DNA of 64,000 nt from Saccharum officinarum (taxonomy: Eukaryota > Streptophyta > Magnoliopsida > Poales > Poaceae), in contig CM036197.1 of NCBI GenBank assembly GCA_020631735.1, positions 45,059,880 through 45,123,879 on the forward strand, given 5' to 3'. Shown here in pieces: positions 26,661 through 38,414 of this stretch (position 1 is the first letter of the stretch; every line of letters starts with the position of its first letter). Under the pieces are notes generated by a model. The model made no database searches, was not told the DNA's origin, and was given only the letters and a program-made list of their open reading frames with translations. Made by a program: the position numbers and the translations under genes.

Positions 26661-29054
26661 CTAATCTGACGGGGGGACAGACGGAGTCGTGTCGGGTGCC
26701 GAGGTGCGCGGAGTGATCACAAAGTGAAGCGAATCCTCGGAGTCTGAGCTATCTGGCTGACCCTCTGAAGAAGCACGTGGCTGTGGAGCGGTCTGGGTCT
26801 GAGCAGGAACAGGCACTGACTGTGTAGCAACAAGTGGATCTGTCTGAGTAACCTGAGCCTGAAGTGCGCCAGTAGCTGGGGGATCTGTCGAGGCAACTGA
26901 AGAAGGGATGGTCTCAGTAGTCCCGGTCCCTGTCACTGGTGGAACGACTGCCTCGGAAGCTGACAACCCTGACGAAGTGTGAAACGTAGTCGTATGCGAG
27001 GGTGTCGGCTGACCAGTCAACTCGCTGTAGGTGGCACTGTAATCACCAAGAGGTGTGCCTGTCAGAAGATGCGGGCGAGGCTGGTCTGACGGTGTAAACC
27101 CCGTATGTATAGGAGTGAAGCTCGGGGACTGAAAAGACTGGGGAACCTGCTGCTGTGGAGATGTAAACTGAAAGCTCGGCTGTCCCTGACTCGACGGACC
27201 ACTGGAATGCAAAGCCTGAGTCATGACAGAAGCTGGCGGAGGAACCCCAACTGTGATAAGATGGCGCAGGAGATCCATGTACTGCTGCTGACTCTGTCGC
27301 TGCATCTCAACCTGCTGCCTCTGGATCTCAAGCTGCTGTCTCTGAAACTCGTCCTGACGAGCCTGAATCTGTGCTAGTGCTGCAGCTGTATCCTGTGCCT
27401 GGCGCTGTATCTGCTGCTGCTGCTGCTCCTGAGCCTGGGTCAACCTCTCAAGGATAGCCACCATGGCTGGGTCTGAGCGGGAGGCTGAGCCAGATCCACC
27501 GGCCTCGTGGTCGTGAGACCGAGGAGACCGGTACCTGGGGATGGGCTGATAGTCTTCATCAGTGCTGTCTGAAGTGACATCCTCAGGTATCCCAGCAGGC
27601 TGAGTGTCAAGGTCTGCGAACTCTGCCTCGGCAAGCTCGTCCACTGTAGCGTCCTGCTCAGCTGCTGTCTCAGGAACCTCTGGGCGCTCACGCTGTCCTG
27701 GTGCTGGAGCCTGCTCTCTAGTGATAGAAGCCCAAAGCTGTCGAATATCATAATCAGGGAATGATGTAGTGGTGTTGGCAATCTCTGCCCTGATCTCTGG
27801 TGGCATCTGGATAGCTGATCTGATGATGAAACAAATCCAGTGGGCATAGGGAAGCTGACGGTTGCCCTTGAAGCCCTCAGCAATGGTGTCCTCCATCTCA
27901 CTCAGGATAAGATCCCAGATATCAAACTGTCGCTGTGTCATGAGGTGGTGAACAACCCAAAGCTGCATCCTCGTCAGTCCCTCTCTGTAGCCAAGTCTAG
28001 GAAGTAGAGTGCGTCTGACTATAGCATCCAAAACTCTGGCCAGTGGTGTCAAACTGGCGGGCGTGCGACGAGACCCTTGGCCAAAAGGCTCACGGAAGCA
28101 GGGTCGAACCAAGTCTGTAGGTGGCACTGTCCCGCCGTGAGGGCGTCTCGGAGGAGGAGTCTGACCATAACACAGCTGATGTATCTTTGTGTCAAAAGCT
28201 GGGAGTCTGAGAATCTCCCGCACTCTGCTGCTGTATAGGCGGTGATCGCGGCCTCGGAATGCAAAGTGAATGAAATCATGGGCAGGATCAATCCATAGTG
28301 AAGCATAAAACTCTCTGACCCATGTGCCGCAGTATGCACCTGTCCGTCCAAGAAGATCTGACAAGCCTGGCAGAAAGGACAGGTGCGGACGTAGCTGCTC
28401 TCCCACAACATCAACCAATGCCTCTAGTCGACATACCCTCTGAGGTCTGAAAGCAATGCCACTGTCAACTAGGGCCCTGTAGAAGTCCTCCTGAAGTGGG
28501 GTATAGAAACCCTCTGAAGCACTGGCATCTCTGACAGGTGGAAACCATCGGCTGACCTCCACAAACCTCAAGCTCTTCACCTGACGTGAAGAAGCACCCC
28601 TCAGGTCTAAGTGCACAACCGGGGGTGACCCTCTAACTCTGGGAGGAGGTCGTGCACCACGACGCGGGCCCTCTGGCCTAGGTGTCACCTGAGTACGAGC
28701 ACGTGTGGAGCGACGACGTGGTGGAGACTGAGCTGCCTGCTCCTCTGTATCCTCAGTGGCCTGTGGAGCCTCAGTAGCCTGGGTAGCCTCAGTGTCCTCA
28801 GTGGCCTCAGTGCCGAGCTGTCGACCTTCAAGATGAAAGCGACGCTCGCCTATGTGTAACCCACTGCGTCTGCCACCTCTCTCTGCCTGCTCTGCGGCGT
28901 CTGCCACGGCCTGAGCAACCTCTGCATCTGAAAGTGTCCTCCTCTTCTTCCTGGCTGCAATCTTGATGCGCTTACCGCGCGCAATCTCATCACGACGGGG
29001 AGGACTGTTGTCCCCGTCACCAGGAGCTCCTCCGGCGTTCTTGCAACGCACCAT
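26661..29054 (-). CDS. sirevirus third ORF (env-like; plant-transposon-protein type)
   Basis: 797 codons from the ATG at 29054. The frame is open a little further, to 29099, without another ATG. It is the extra ORF that sireviruses carry between pol and the 3' LTR. Parts in order: a basic N-terminus (RGKRIKIAARKKRR); a short TEDTEATQATEAPQATEDTE-like repeat; a folded central region of about 250 residues (around FYRALVDSGIAFRP, then WVREFYASLWIDPAHDFIHF, then MQLWVVHHLMTQRQFDIWDL) resembling the domain named putative plant transposon protein; an acidic linker; a Gln-rich predicted coiled coil (QAQEQQQQQIQRQAQD region); and a Ser/Thr/Pro/Gln-rich tail. I see no signal peptide and no clear membrane span, so an envelope role is doubtful. 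The basic start could be a nuclear signal. It is intact, which fits a young element. Confidence 0.75.
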   Translation of the reverse strand: MVRCKNAGGAPGDGDNSPPRRDEIARGKRIKIAARKKRRTLSDAEVAQAVADAAEQAERGGRRSGLHIGERRFHLEGRQLGTEATEDTEATQATEAPQATEDTEEQAAQSPPRRRSTRARTQVTPRPEGPRRGARPPPRVRGSPPVVHLDLRGASSRQVKSLRFVEVSRWFPPVRDASASEGFYTPLQEDFYRALVDSGIAFRPQRVCRLEALVDVVGEQLRPHLSFLPGLSDLLGRTGAYCGTWVREFYASLWIDPAHDFIHFAFRGRDHRLYSSRVREILRLPAFDTKIHQLCYGQTPPPRRPHGGTVPPTDLVRPCFREPFGQGSRRTPASLTPLARVLDAIVRRTLLPRLGYREGLTRMQLWVVHHLMTQRQFDIWDLILSEMEDTIAEGFKGNRQLPYAHWICFIIRSAIQMPPEIRAEIANTTTSFPDYDIRQLWASITREQAPAPGQRERPEVPETAAEQDATVDELAEAEFADLDTQPAGIPEDVTSDSTDEDYQPIPRYRSPRSHDHEAGGSGSASRSDPAMVAILERLTQAQEQQQQQIQRQAQDTAAALAQIQARQDEFQRQQLEIQRQQVEMQRQSQQQYMDLLRHLITVGVPPPASVMTQALHSSGPSSQGQPSFQFTSPQQQVPQSFQSPSFTPIHTGFTPSDQPRPHLLTGTPLGDYSATYSELTGQPTPSHTTTFHTSSGLSASEAVVPPVTGTGTTETIPSSVASTDPPATGALQAQVTQTDPLVATQSVPVPAQTQTAPQPRASSEGQPDSSDSEDSLHFVITPRTSAPDTTPSVPPSD

Positions 29055-30724
29055 GCTGACTGACTGCCTGAGAACCTCTGTGAGATGATGAACTGACACT
29101 CGAGAGGCTTGGCCTCAATCCGTATCCGCAGGCTTGGCCTCGGATTAAGCAAACAGATCTGACCCGGCACACCGACTGACTAGCTGCACGTATGGAATAG
29201 AGAGATATACAATAAGCATATATATATCTAAAGATACGAAACCCTAGATAGCAAGCACGTGAGATACGAAGTGAAACGACGCTAAGCTACCTCGGATCGA
29301 CGAGACGACGGTGAAGGGACGAGATGATCTAGTTCGCGAGAACTCCCGAGATCGGCGATCGAGCACTGAAACGACCAAACTAGATAGCAATGAAAGATTA
29401 TGGTCAACGGCAAGCCCTAACGAGAGAATTGAAAGGACTTGAATCGAAAACGGAATCGAGACGAGCCGTTACCTCGACAAGCCCTAGGGTTGAAAGAAAC
29501 CCTAAGCTAGGGTTTAGGGGTAAACCCTAGGTTCAAAACTCGGCCGAAGGATGGGAACGAGGTGCCCGGGCGCACGAGGGAGTAGATGTGGTGCTGGAGG
29601 AGACCACAGCTGGTTGGCACACCGGCGGCGAGGTGGACAGCGGCGGTTATTGGCGGCGCACGGTGGTGGCGCGGGCGCGGGCTTGCGAGCAGAGAACGAG
29701 CTGGGCGCGGCGCGGCAGTGAGAGAGAGCGGCAAGGCTCGCCAGAGAGCGAAGGCGCGGCGCGTGGAGGCTCGCTGGCGGCGAGGAAGAAGCGCGGGAGC
29801 GGCGGAACGGCGACTAGGGCACGGCGGCGGCGGATGTCGGGCGGAAGAAGCAAAAACGGACAAGACGGAACGGTTTTATAAGGGCGAGATCCGCTCGATT
29901 CGGTAGCACCGGACGCGGTGGTGAAAATCACCGGACGCGGTGGTGCAGCGTCCGGTGACACTCCAGTAAGCGCCTGGAGTCACCGGGCGCGTCCGGTGTG
30001 GACAGACCGGACGCGGTCAGAGTCCGAAGGCTGAGTGCTCGGGAATTCATCGCGGAGCACCGGACGCGGTGGTGGTAGCAGGGACCGGACGCGGTGGTGG
30101 TCAGAGGCGCGTCCAGTGCAGCGTCCGGTGCCTAGATCTGGACTTTGTCTTCTGGAAAACCGGACGCGCTGGTGGACGCCGGGACCGGACGCGGTGGTGC
30201 AGCAACACTGCGTCCGGTGCAGCGTCCGGTCGCTGTTTTTCGCCATTCTTCGTTCCGAACTGCGACGCGACTTCTCCCAATCAAGTTCCAATTCAAAGAG
30301 ACTCAAATAAACACCAATTGGAACCTGATATGAGTGACCTCACTCAAACCCTCAAATTTTTCAAAATAGTTTGCCTTAGGCTAGTATAATTTTTACGAAA
30401 ATAGGCAATAAACACCCAAGGAGCAACGTATGGCCATGCAATAGAGTTTTTGGACCTTTAGGAGCGTCAAATGCTCTCTCTATTCATGGACGAACACAGA
30501 GGTTGCTCAAAGCTAAACCGAAAAGAAACGACAAACAAACAACCATGCATATGCAATGCAATACAAGAAAGTAAAGCTAGGTTGCTTGTCAAGTTTGATC
30601 CACGGTTAGGCTTCTTCACTCCTCCAAAGGAGGGTTATCGTAACCGTGTTAGCCAAGCCCTAAATGCATTGCGATAAGGTAAACATGACATATGATACAA
30701 TGCAATGCAAGGGACAACACGCGC
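29055..30724 (-). repeat. sirevirus pol/env-like spacer with CGGACGCG repeats
   Basis: A non-coding spacer of about 1.7 kb. In 29900-30235 the words ACCGGACGCGGTGGT and GCGTCCGGT recur about ten times, the same core as in the LTR arrays. 29640-29860 is very GC-rich. The first 350 bp after pol (30370-30724) is identical in kind to 63654-64000 in the second copy. The repeat block just upstream of the env-like ORF could act as an internal promoter or methylation target. This is inference. Confidence 0.7.
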
Positions 30725-33700
30725 TCATTTTTTAAAGTTACTTGAATCAAGCACATTAAGTTCACTTCTTAGCCTACAAAAGGTAGCCTCGTCCAAAGGT
30801 TTAGTGAAGATATCCGCTAATTGATTTTCACTTCGTACACCTTCTAGTGATATGTCATTTTTAGCAACGTGATCTCTTAGAAAGTGATGGCGGATATCAA
30901 TGTGCTTGGTGCGAGAGTGTTGTACCGGATTATTAGCAATTTTAACGGCACTTTCATTGTCACATAAAAGTGGCACCTTTTCAAGAACAACTCCATAGTC
31001 TAGGAGGGTTTGTTTCATATATAAGATTTGTGCACAACAAGCCCCCGCGGCAATGTATTCCGCCTCGGCGGTGGACAAAGCCACACTATTTTGCTTTTTA
31101 GATGACCAAGATACTAGTGATCTCCCAAGCAAATGGCACCCTCCGGATGTGCTTTTTCTATCAATTTTGCAACCGGCATAATCCGAATCGGAATAGCCAA
31201 CTAGTTGGAATCTAGCTCCTTTGGGATACCATAAACCAATACTTGGGGTGTGCTTAAGATATCTTAGGATTCTTTTTACGGCACTTAAGTGAGGTTCTTT
31301 AGGGCACGCTTGAAAGCGAGCACACATGCACACACTAAACATGATATCGGGCCTAGATGCGGTAAGGTACAACAAGCTACCAATCATAGAACGGTAGAGA
31401 GTTTGATCGACCGGTTTACCTCCCTCATCTAGGTCGAGATGTCCATTTGATGGCATTGGGGTCTTGATTGGCTTGCATTCTTCCATCTTGAATCTTTTGA
31501 GAAGATCCTTGGTATACTTTTCTTGAGAGATGAAAATCCCTTCTCTCATTTGCTTGACTTGAAAACCAAGGAAGAATGTGAGCTCACCAATCATTGACAT
31601 CTCGAACTCCTTCGACATCAATTCACCAAATTCCTTGCAATAATCTTCATTTGTTGACCCGAAGATGATATCATCAACATATACTTGACAAATGAAGATC
31701 TCCCCATTAAGCTTCTTGGTGAATAGTGTGGTGTCGACCTTCCCAATGGTGAAGCCCTTCTCAATGAGGAAGTCCCGGAGGCGCTCATACCACGCTCTAG
31801 GGGCTTGCTTGAGCCCATATAGCGCCTTAGACAACCTATAAACATGATTAGGATATCTAGGGTCTTCAAACCCGGGAGGTTGATTGACATAGACTAGTTC
31901 ATTAATAAAGCCATTTAAGAATGCACTTTTCACATCCATTTGATATAGTTTCATATCATGGTGTGATGCATATGCAAGAAGGATACGGATGGCTTCAAGT
32001 CTTGCAACGGGTGCAAAGGTCTCTCCAAAATCAAGGCCTTCAACTTGAGAGAACCCCTTTGCAACTAGTCTTGCCTTGTTCCTCACCACTATGCCTTGGT
32101 CATCTTGCTTGTTTCGGAACACCCACTTGGTTCCAATGACTCTTGCACCTTTTGGATGCTCTTCAAGTGTCCATACTTGATTTCGGGTGAAGTTGTTCAA
32201 CTCTTCATGCATTGCAATCACCCAATCCGGATCTTGAAGAGCTTCTTCTACATTCTTAGGTTCAACACAAGAGACAAAAGAGTGATGTTCAACAAAAGAA
32301 GCTAGCTTTTGAGATCGAGTCATTACTCCCTTTGTAGGACTCCCTATGATGAGATCTTGTGGATGTGCTTGAAGTAGTGGTGAATTTCTTTTATCAATCA
32401 CTTGAGGAGGTGGATGAGGAGCATCAACATCTTGAGCTTGTGCCTCGGATTGTTCATGAGAGACATGAGTGTCTTCATTTTCAACTCTCTCATTCTTGTT
32501 ATCATCTTGAGGCACACGTGATGAAGATGGTGGATCAACAATTTGTACATCGTCATCATCATCTTTTGGCTTGATGTCTCCCACGGGCATGTTCTTCATG
32601 GCCTCCCTCAAGGGTTCATCACCTACATCATCACAATTCTCAATTGCTCCTTGGGAGCCGTTAGATTCATCAAATTCCACATCATATGTTTCTTCAACCA
32701 AACCGGTGGCATGGTTAAATACTCTATATGCTTTGGACTTTGATGAGTAACCAACAAGAAAACCAATATCACAACGTCTTTGAAACTTCCCTAGGTGTTG
32801 ACGCTTCTTGTAGATGTAGCATTTGCAACCAAACACCCGGAAGAATGAGACGTCCGGCTTCTTCCCATTAAGCAACTCATAGGGGGTCTTGCCAAGAAAC
32901 TTTTGTAGGAAGAGGCGATTTGAAGCATAGCATGCGGTGTTGATTGCCTCGGCCCACAACTTCTCCGGAGTGTTGTACTCATCTAGCATTGTTCTTGCAA
33001 GGGTGATCAAAGTTCGGTTCTTTCTCTCAACTACACCATTTTGTTGAGGAGTGTAGGTTGAAGAAACCTCATGCTTGATTCCAATTTCATCACAATAAGC
33101 TTCAATGTTGGTGTTGTCAAATTCTTTCCCATTGTCACTTCTAATCTTCTTTATCTTGACTTCAAATTCATTTTGAGCTCTCTTTGCAAACTTCTTGAAG
33201 CAATTTGCCACTTCGGATTTGTCATGAAGGAAGAAGGTCCATGTATACCTTGAGTAGTCATCCACTATCACAAGACAATAGAGATTACCACCCAAGCTCT
33301 TGTATGTTGTAGGCCCAAACAAATCCATGTGTAGAAGTTCTAGCACTCTTGAAGTTGACATGAAAGCTTTGGTTGGATGAGTGTTTGCAACTTGTTTGCC
33401 CGCTTGACATGCACTACAAGGTTTGTCCTTTTCAAACTTCACATCCTTCAATCCTCTCACTAGTTCTTTCTTCAATAGCTTGTTGAGAGTGCTCATTCCA
33501 ACATGAGCAAGCCTCCTATGCCAAAGCCAACCAAGTGAGGTCTTGGTGAACAAACATGTCATCAAATTTGCATCTTCGGAGGTGAAGTCAACAAGATAAA
33601 GATTATTGTATCTAAAGCCTTTGAATATCACTTGCTTGTCATCTATCTTTGAAACTTCCACTTCATTTGGTGTGAACAAGCATTGGAAGCCAAGGTCACA

Positions 33701-33949
33701 AAGTTGCCCAACGGACAACAAGTTGAAACTCAATGAAGCAACATAGAGCACATTTGAGAGTGAGTGATCATGTGATATTGCAATCTTGCCTATACCCTTG
33801 ACTTTGCTCTTTGAATTATCCCCAAATGTGATCTTCTCTTGACATATCCCATTCTCTTCAATGGTGGTGAACATACGAGGATCACCGGTCATATGTTGAG
33901 TGCAACCACTATCAATAACCCAATGAGATCCACCGGTCTTGTAGTTCAC
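30725..33949 (-). CDS. sirevirus pol (protease, integrase, RT, RNase H), intact
   Basis: 1,074 codons without interruption. Domains in order: aspartic protease ([14 protein letters not shown] near the start); GAG-pre-integrase ([10 protein letters not shown], with CSACQAGK); integrase core ([31 protein letters not shown]); a long acidic linker; reverse transcriptase ([22 protein letters not shown]); and RNase H ([27 protein letters not shown]). The frame opens at a GTG right after a TAG and has no ATG near its start, and gag ends in another frame a few bases upstream. Expression therefore needs frameshifting, bypass or splicing. This copy differs from the one at 60432-63653 mainly by lacking its single-base indels. 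Confidence 0.94.
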   Translation of the reverse strand: MNYKTGGSHWVIDSGCTQHMTGDPRMFTTIEENGICQEKITFGDNSKSKVKGIGKIAISHDHSLSNVLYVASLSFNLLSVGQLCDLGFQCLFTPNEVEVSKIDDKQVIFKGFRYNNLYLVDFTSEDANLMTCLFTKTSLGWLWHRRLAHVGMSTLNKLLKKELVRGLKDVKFEKDKPCSACQAGKQVANTHPTKAFMSTSRVLELLHMDLFGPTTYKSLGGNLYCLVIVDDYSRYTWTFFLHDKSEVANCFKKFAKRAQNEFEVKIKKIRSDNGKEFDNTNIEAYCDEIGIKHEVSSTYTPQQNGVVERKNRTLITLARTMLDEYNTPEKLWAEAINTACYASNRLFLQKFLGKTPYELLNGKKPDVSFFRVFGCKCYIYKKRQHLGKFQRRCDIGFLVGYSSKSKAYRVFNHATGLVEETYDVEFDESNGSQGAIENCDDVGDEPLREAMKNMPVGDIKPKDDDDDVQIVDPPSSSRVPQDDNKNERVENEDTHVSHEQSEAQAQDVDAPHPPPQVIDKRNSPLLQAHPQDLIIGSPTKGVMTRSQKLASFVEHHSFVSCVEPKNVEEALQDPDWVIAMHEELNNFTRNQVWTLEEHPKGARVIGTKWVFRNKQDDQGIVVRNKARLVAKGFSQVEGLDFGETFAPVARLEAIRILLAYASHHDMKLYQMDVKSAFLNGFINELVYVNQPPGFEDPRYPNHVYRLSKALYGLKQAPRAWYERLRDFLIEKGFTIGKVDTTLFTKKLNGEIFICQVYVDDIIFGSTNEDYCKEFGELMSKEFEMSMIGELTFFLGFQVKQMREGIFISQEKYTKDLLKRFKMEECKPIKTPMPSNGHLDLDEGGKPVDQTLYRSMIGSLLYLTASRPDIMFSVCMCARFQACPKEPHLSAVKRILRYLKHTPSIGLWYPKGARFQLVGYSDSDYAGCKIDRKSTSGGCHLLGRSLVSWSSKKQNSVALSTAEAEYIAAGACCAQILYMKQTLLDYGVVLEKVPLLCDNESAVKIANNPVQHSRTKHIDIRHHFLRDHVAKNDISLEGVRSENQLADIFTKPLDEATFCRLRSELNVLDSSNFKK

Positions 33950-33963
33950 CTACACACAAGAGA

Positions 33964-36309
33964 TCAAGCTTTTTGTTTAGGGACCCAAACTTGAGAGGGG
34001 CCCTTGACTTTCTCCACTAGTGACTTGGCAACCCATATTTTCTTTGGCCTATTCTTGTTTGGGGGACCCAAAAACATGACTTTCATCTTTCCATTTGAAT
34101 CTTTTCTTAGCATGTAATGAGCATTGAAAGCAAAGGTCTAGCATGCTTGGGCAAGGGTTGTGGTGGTGGAGTTTTGCATTCATGAGCAAAGTGACCTTCT
34201 TGACCACACTCAACACATCTCTTTGGCTTGGGCTTTGACTTGCTTGTTGTTGTTGAGCTTTTGCTTTCTTCTCTTGATTTGCCAAGTACCCAATACCACT
34301 TCTATCCATCTTCATTACGGTGTTCATGAGGAGCTCACTTTGCAAATGTTGGCCTCTTGTGAACTTGCTTAGGCCGGTCTTGAGATGCTCTTTTTCTTGC
34401 TTTAGCTTTTTGTTTTCTTCAATGAGTGACTCATTTGTTGGTTGCTTCTCAAGAGCCATCAAACCTTTAAGCTTCTTGTTCTCATTTGCAAGCTTCTCAT
34501 TCTCACACTTGAGCTTGGCATAATCATCATGGTTGCATGACTCAACCACACTCTTGCCTTTGCTACTAGAACCTTGCTCAATGCTTTCAATGATCAAATC
34601 ATCACATGATGTAGCTATATCACACTTAACAACATTGTTAGTAGCATCATGTGTCTCAAGAGCAAGTTCATTAGCAACCACAAGACTATCATAGTCAATT
34701 TTTAATGTGGTGTACTTGTCTTTTAGAGAGCTATGTCTAGTGATGAGCTCATCATGCTTTCTCTCAAGTTTATCATGTTGATCTTTAAGCTCTTTATTAG
34801 AGGTTTTGAGCTCTTTGAGAGTGGAAGACATAACTTCATTTTGATCTCTAAGCTTATCCCTATCATCATGTGCACCTTTTAGTTTGGATGTGAGTGTTTC
34901 ATTTTCATGTTGAAGCTCATCATTTTCATTTCTAGTCCTTCTTATGATTCTAGAATATTTGTTTAACAATTTTACTAATTCATCATAAGAAGGTGTATCA
35001 TCATCACTATCACTATCATCATCATCATCACTATTACTATCATGGTTTTGTACCTTTCGTTCACCCTTGGCCATAAGGCATAGGTGAGTAGTGGACGATG
35101 ATGGTGAAGAAGGCGGTGAAGGTGGTGATGAAGATATCGGTGAAGATGATGGCCCCATCACAAATGCGGCAACCTTCTCTCTCTCATCATCGCTCTCATC
35201 TTCGGAGGACTCACAAGATGATTCAATGTCGGTGAGCCAATCACCAACAATATAAGCCTTGCCTCCCTTCTTCTTCTTGTAGAATCCTTTTTTCTTGCCA
35301 TCTTTCTTCTTGTATGGCTTATTTTTCTTCTTCTCTTCTTCTTCATCACTTGAATCATTTTTCTTGCCCTTGTTCTTGTTCTTGTACTTGTCTTTTGGTG
35401 GTCTAGGGCATCGATGAGCTAGGTGGCCAAGTTCACCACAATTGTAGCAATCCATCTCCGAGATAGGCTTTCTCTTGCTACTTGTGAAGAATTTCTTCTT
35501 CTTACCATCGAACTTGATGCCACTCTTGTTAAGCTTCTTTAACATCTTGGTGGTCTTTCTCACCATGAGTGCAAGTGATTCATCATCAACATCACTATCA
35601 CTTGAGCTTTCTTGCACCATCATGGCTTGGCCTTTCATCTTCTTCTTGTCATGACTAGCTTTGAAGGCCAAGTCTTTCTTCTTGGAAGATGATGAGCCCT
35701 CTTCCGGAGTGATATGCATGTACATCTCATGAGCATTGATTTTCCCCAAAACTTGCGTTGGTGTTGCGGTGGAAAGATCACTTTGGTGAAGCACGGTGAC
35801 AATATGACCATACTTCTCAACGGGAAGCACACTCAAGATCCTTCTTGCAACATCCGATTGACTCATTTTGGTGAGCCCAAGAGCATTGAGGTCCTCTACA
35901 AGAACATTCAAGCGAGTATACATGTCATTAGCACTTTCTTTGGGAAGCATCTCAAAGGAGTTAATTTTCTTTAAGGCTATGTGATAGCGTTCCTCACGCT
36001 CACTCTTAGTTCCCTCATGGAGAGCACAAAGATTTTCCCACAATTCATGAGCGTTCTTTGCATTACGCACGCGATTGAAGATATCTTTGCCTAAGCCCCG
36101 GTAGAGTGCATTTTTGGCCTTTGCATTCCACCGGTCGTACTTCTCCTCGTCACCACTTGGGTTAGCGGGATCCCTTATGGGGGAAGCCCTTCGGTTGCGG
36201 CTCTAAGACACCCAACATCTATGGCTTCGAGGTACGCCTCCATACGAATTTTCCAATATGGAAAATCGTCTCCCTCAAAAGTGGGAGGTGGTCCTTCCCC
36301 ATTAGACAT
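33964..36309 (-). pseudogene. sirevirus gag, two single-base frameshifts
   Basis: The start is ATG at 36309 (MSNGEGPPPTF) and the family stop is TGA at 33964-33966. Relative to the second copy at 58070-60417, one base is missing in the G-run near 36178-36183 and one near 34245. The intact middle frame runs from about 36170 to 34250. Parts in order: a gag core (YWKIRMEAYLEA; NAHELWENLCALHEG); a first CCHC knuckle (CYNCGELGHLAHRC); Lys-rich and Asp/Ser-rich low-complexity segments; a long coiled coil (ENDELQHENETLTSKLKGAH region); and a second CCHC knuckle behind the second frameshift. Two zinc knuckles and an extended gag are sirevirus traits. The breaks may be sequencing errors. Confidence 0.85.
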
Positions 36310-36348
36310 CTTGCTCTAGGCGGTAAAGCCTAAAAATAGAGCAACACG

Positions 36349-36360
36349 GCTCTGATACCA
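36349..36360 (-). other. sirevirus primer-binding site
   Basis: Two bases after the 5' LTR the minus strand reads TGGTATCAGAGC, complementary to the 3' end of initiator tRNA-Met. This is the standard primer of Ty1-copia elements. Confidence 0.92.
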
Positions 36361-36362
36361 AT

Positions 36363-37941
36363 TGAAAGGATCAAGATGCCCAAGAGGGGGGGTGAATTGG
36401 GCTTTTCTAAAAAATAAAAGCAAGGAATAAATCCTACAAGCTGAAATTCACCCCTAGTGTCTACTTGTGTTCCTAGAGAGTCTACCGATACAAAGTTTTG
36501 CACCCTAGTTTCCAATCCTAGTCTAGCATGGCAAGTCTAGGAATGTAAACAAGCAATGTAAGTAAATACGAGAAAGTAAATGCTTGAATGTAAAGGGGCA
36601 AGAACACGGCGATGTTTTTCCGAGGTATCGGAGAGTCGCCACTCCCCACTAGTCCTCGTTGGAGCACCCGCGCAAGGGTGTCGCTCCCCCTTGATCCGCG
36701 CAAGGATCAAGTGCTCTCTACGGGTTGATTCTTCGACACTCCGTCGCGGTGAATCACCCACAACCGCTCACAAGATGAGTTGGGTCATCCACAAGCTCCG
36801 CCGGATGATCACCAAACTCCCAATCACCACCAAGCCGTCTAGGTGATGGCGATCACCAAGAGTAACAAGCTAGAACTCTCACTTGACCACTACGAGCCAA
36901 ATGAGAAGTGGATGCACACTTGTTACTCTCTAATCGCTAGTGAGGAACTCTCAAGCTTTGATTCTCAAATCTCTATCCTCACTAGTGCTCTTGCACTCCC
37001 TTGCACTTCAAAGGTGTTTAACAGCTGATCAAATGAGCAAGAGACCTCTAAAAGAGGTGGAGGGGTTGTATTTATACACCCCTCAGAGAAAACGAACCGT
37101 TACTTTCTGGCACGGGGTCACCGGACGCGCCGGTGCAACACACCGGACGCGCCGGTCCCCCGTAACGGTCAAAACGCGATTTCGAAATCGAAACACCGGA
37201 CGCACCGGTCAGGTAGCACCGGACGCGTCCGACGTGCAAGGGTGCTTACTGGACTTACACCGGACGCGAGGCCGCGTCCGATGCCTGAAGACCGGACGCG
37301 TCCGGTCCTCTCTGGACCTTACTGGACTCGCACCGGACGCGCCGATCAAGTCCAGGTCGCGTCCGACGGGCGTTTTCTCTCGGTGACACGTGTCGGTCGT
37401 TGACCACCGCGTCCGGTCCTCGCGAGGACCGCGTCCGGTGGTCGAGGCCGAAACCTAGTCGCGGTAACGTATACACCGGACGCGTCCGGTGTTCCCGAAG
37501 ACCGCGTCCGGTGCCTAGAAAACAGCCCGAAACGCGTCGCAACTTCAACCAAGTTGCTTCTAACTGAACCTTGAGCCAATCTAGGGTTGCCTAGCGCCAA
37601 GTTTAACAAGTGTGCACCACACCTAAACATAGGACTTGCCTAGGTCAAGCTACCCATTCATGCCCCCCTTTATAGTACGGCCAAAAGAGAAAAACGAAGA
37701 TCTAACGACTATTCCGAATGTGTCTCAACACTTCGTCATCCGGAACTAACCGTCCTTAATCTTGACGTCACTCTTTTGAAAACCGAAACGATTTCCATCA
37801 AGGGACACAAAGCCACAGTGCTCAAAGCAGTTATCACCTCCATGACCTAACTTACCAATGTTTCTGCAAAACACACGTTAGTCATGGTAATAAAGTGTTG
37901 TCATTAATTACCGAACCAAACCTTGGGCCTAGATGCTTTCA
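36363..37941 (-). repeat. sirevirus 5' LTR, 1,579 bp
   Basis: The partner of 24633-26215. A TATAAATA box lies at 37069-37076 (minus), preceded in element sense by the CGGACGCG palindrome array (about 37120-37515). The outer flank is ACAAT at 37942-37946. Confidence 0.94.
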
Positions 37942-37946
37942 ACAAT

Positions 37947-38314
37947 GTTGTCAGAAAATAACAATATCATAATCAACTCATTTTTAATCTCTTGGCTCTT
38001 AAAATCAAATTCTCCCGTTGGTTCGAATTTAATTAAAAGTCCATAATTACTTTAAATACGCAGCGGAAACATTAACATTCAATAATTATTTCCTATTTTC
38101 CAGAAGCAACTTTACTATTATTTGGCCATTTTGGCCGATCCAGCAATCAGTTTGCGCGGCCCAGCGAAAACGGCCCATGGCCTGTACATGCGCGCGCGTG
38201 CCAACGAACTCGGCCCAGCTACCCGCGGCCTAGCCAGCGCCGCCAGCTCTCCCGGCCCAGCCGCTTGCGGCCCAGCCGCGGCCCCAGTGCCCCCCGCGCC
38301 CAGGCCGCAACCTG
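37947..38314 (-). other. copia leader fragment ending at the assembly gap
   Basis: Reverse complement of about 56064-56427. After the ACAAT duplication the sequence runs through an AT-rich part into a GC-rich block built of GGCCCAGC-type words, and stops at CCGCAACCTG against the N run. The gap therefore opens inside a GC-rich repeat, a typical contig break. Confidence 0.85.
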
Positions 38315-38414
38315 NNNNNNNNNNNNNNNNNNNNNNNNNNNNNNNNNNNNNNNNNNNNNNNNNNNNNNNNNNNNNNNNNNNNNNNNNNNNNNNNNNNNNN
38401 NNNNNNNNNNNNNN
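38315..38414. other. assembly gap, 100 N
   Basis: Exactly 100 N, the conventional size for a scaffold join of unknown length. The left side is copia leader and the right side is the middle of a different sirevirus-like LTR, so nothing continues across it. Confidence 0.99.

Larger units (their letters stand above)
24633..37941 (-). mobile_element. complete sirevirus (SIRE/Opie-Ji-like Ty1-copia), 13.3 kb
   Basis: Both LTRs start TGAAAG and end TTTCA. The element is flanked by the 5-bp duplication ACAAT (24628-24632 and 37942-37946). In element order: 5' LTR 37941-36363, primer site 36360-36349, gag 36309-33964, pol 33949-30725, GC-rich spacer, env-like ORF 29054-26661, polypurine tract, and 3' LTR 26215-24633. 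I count about eight substitutions between the two LTRs by eye, so insertion was recent. It entered the leader of the copia element. The three-ORF layout and CpG-rich LTRs are typical of grass sireviruses. Confidence 0.95.
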
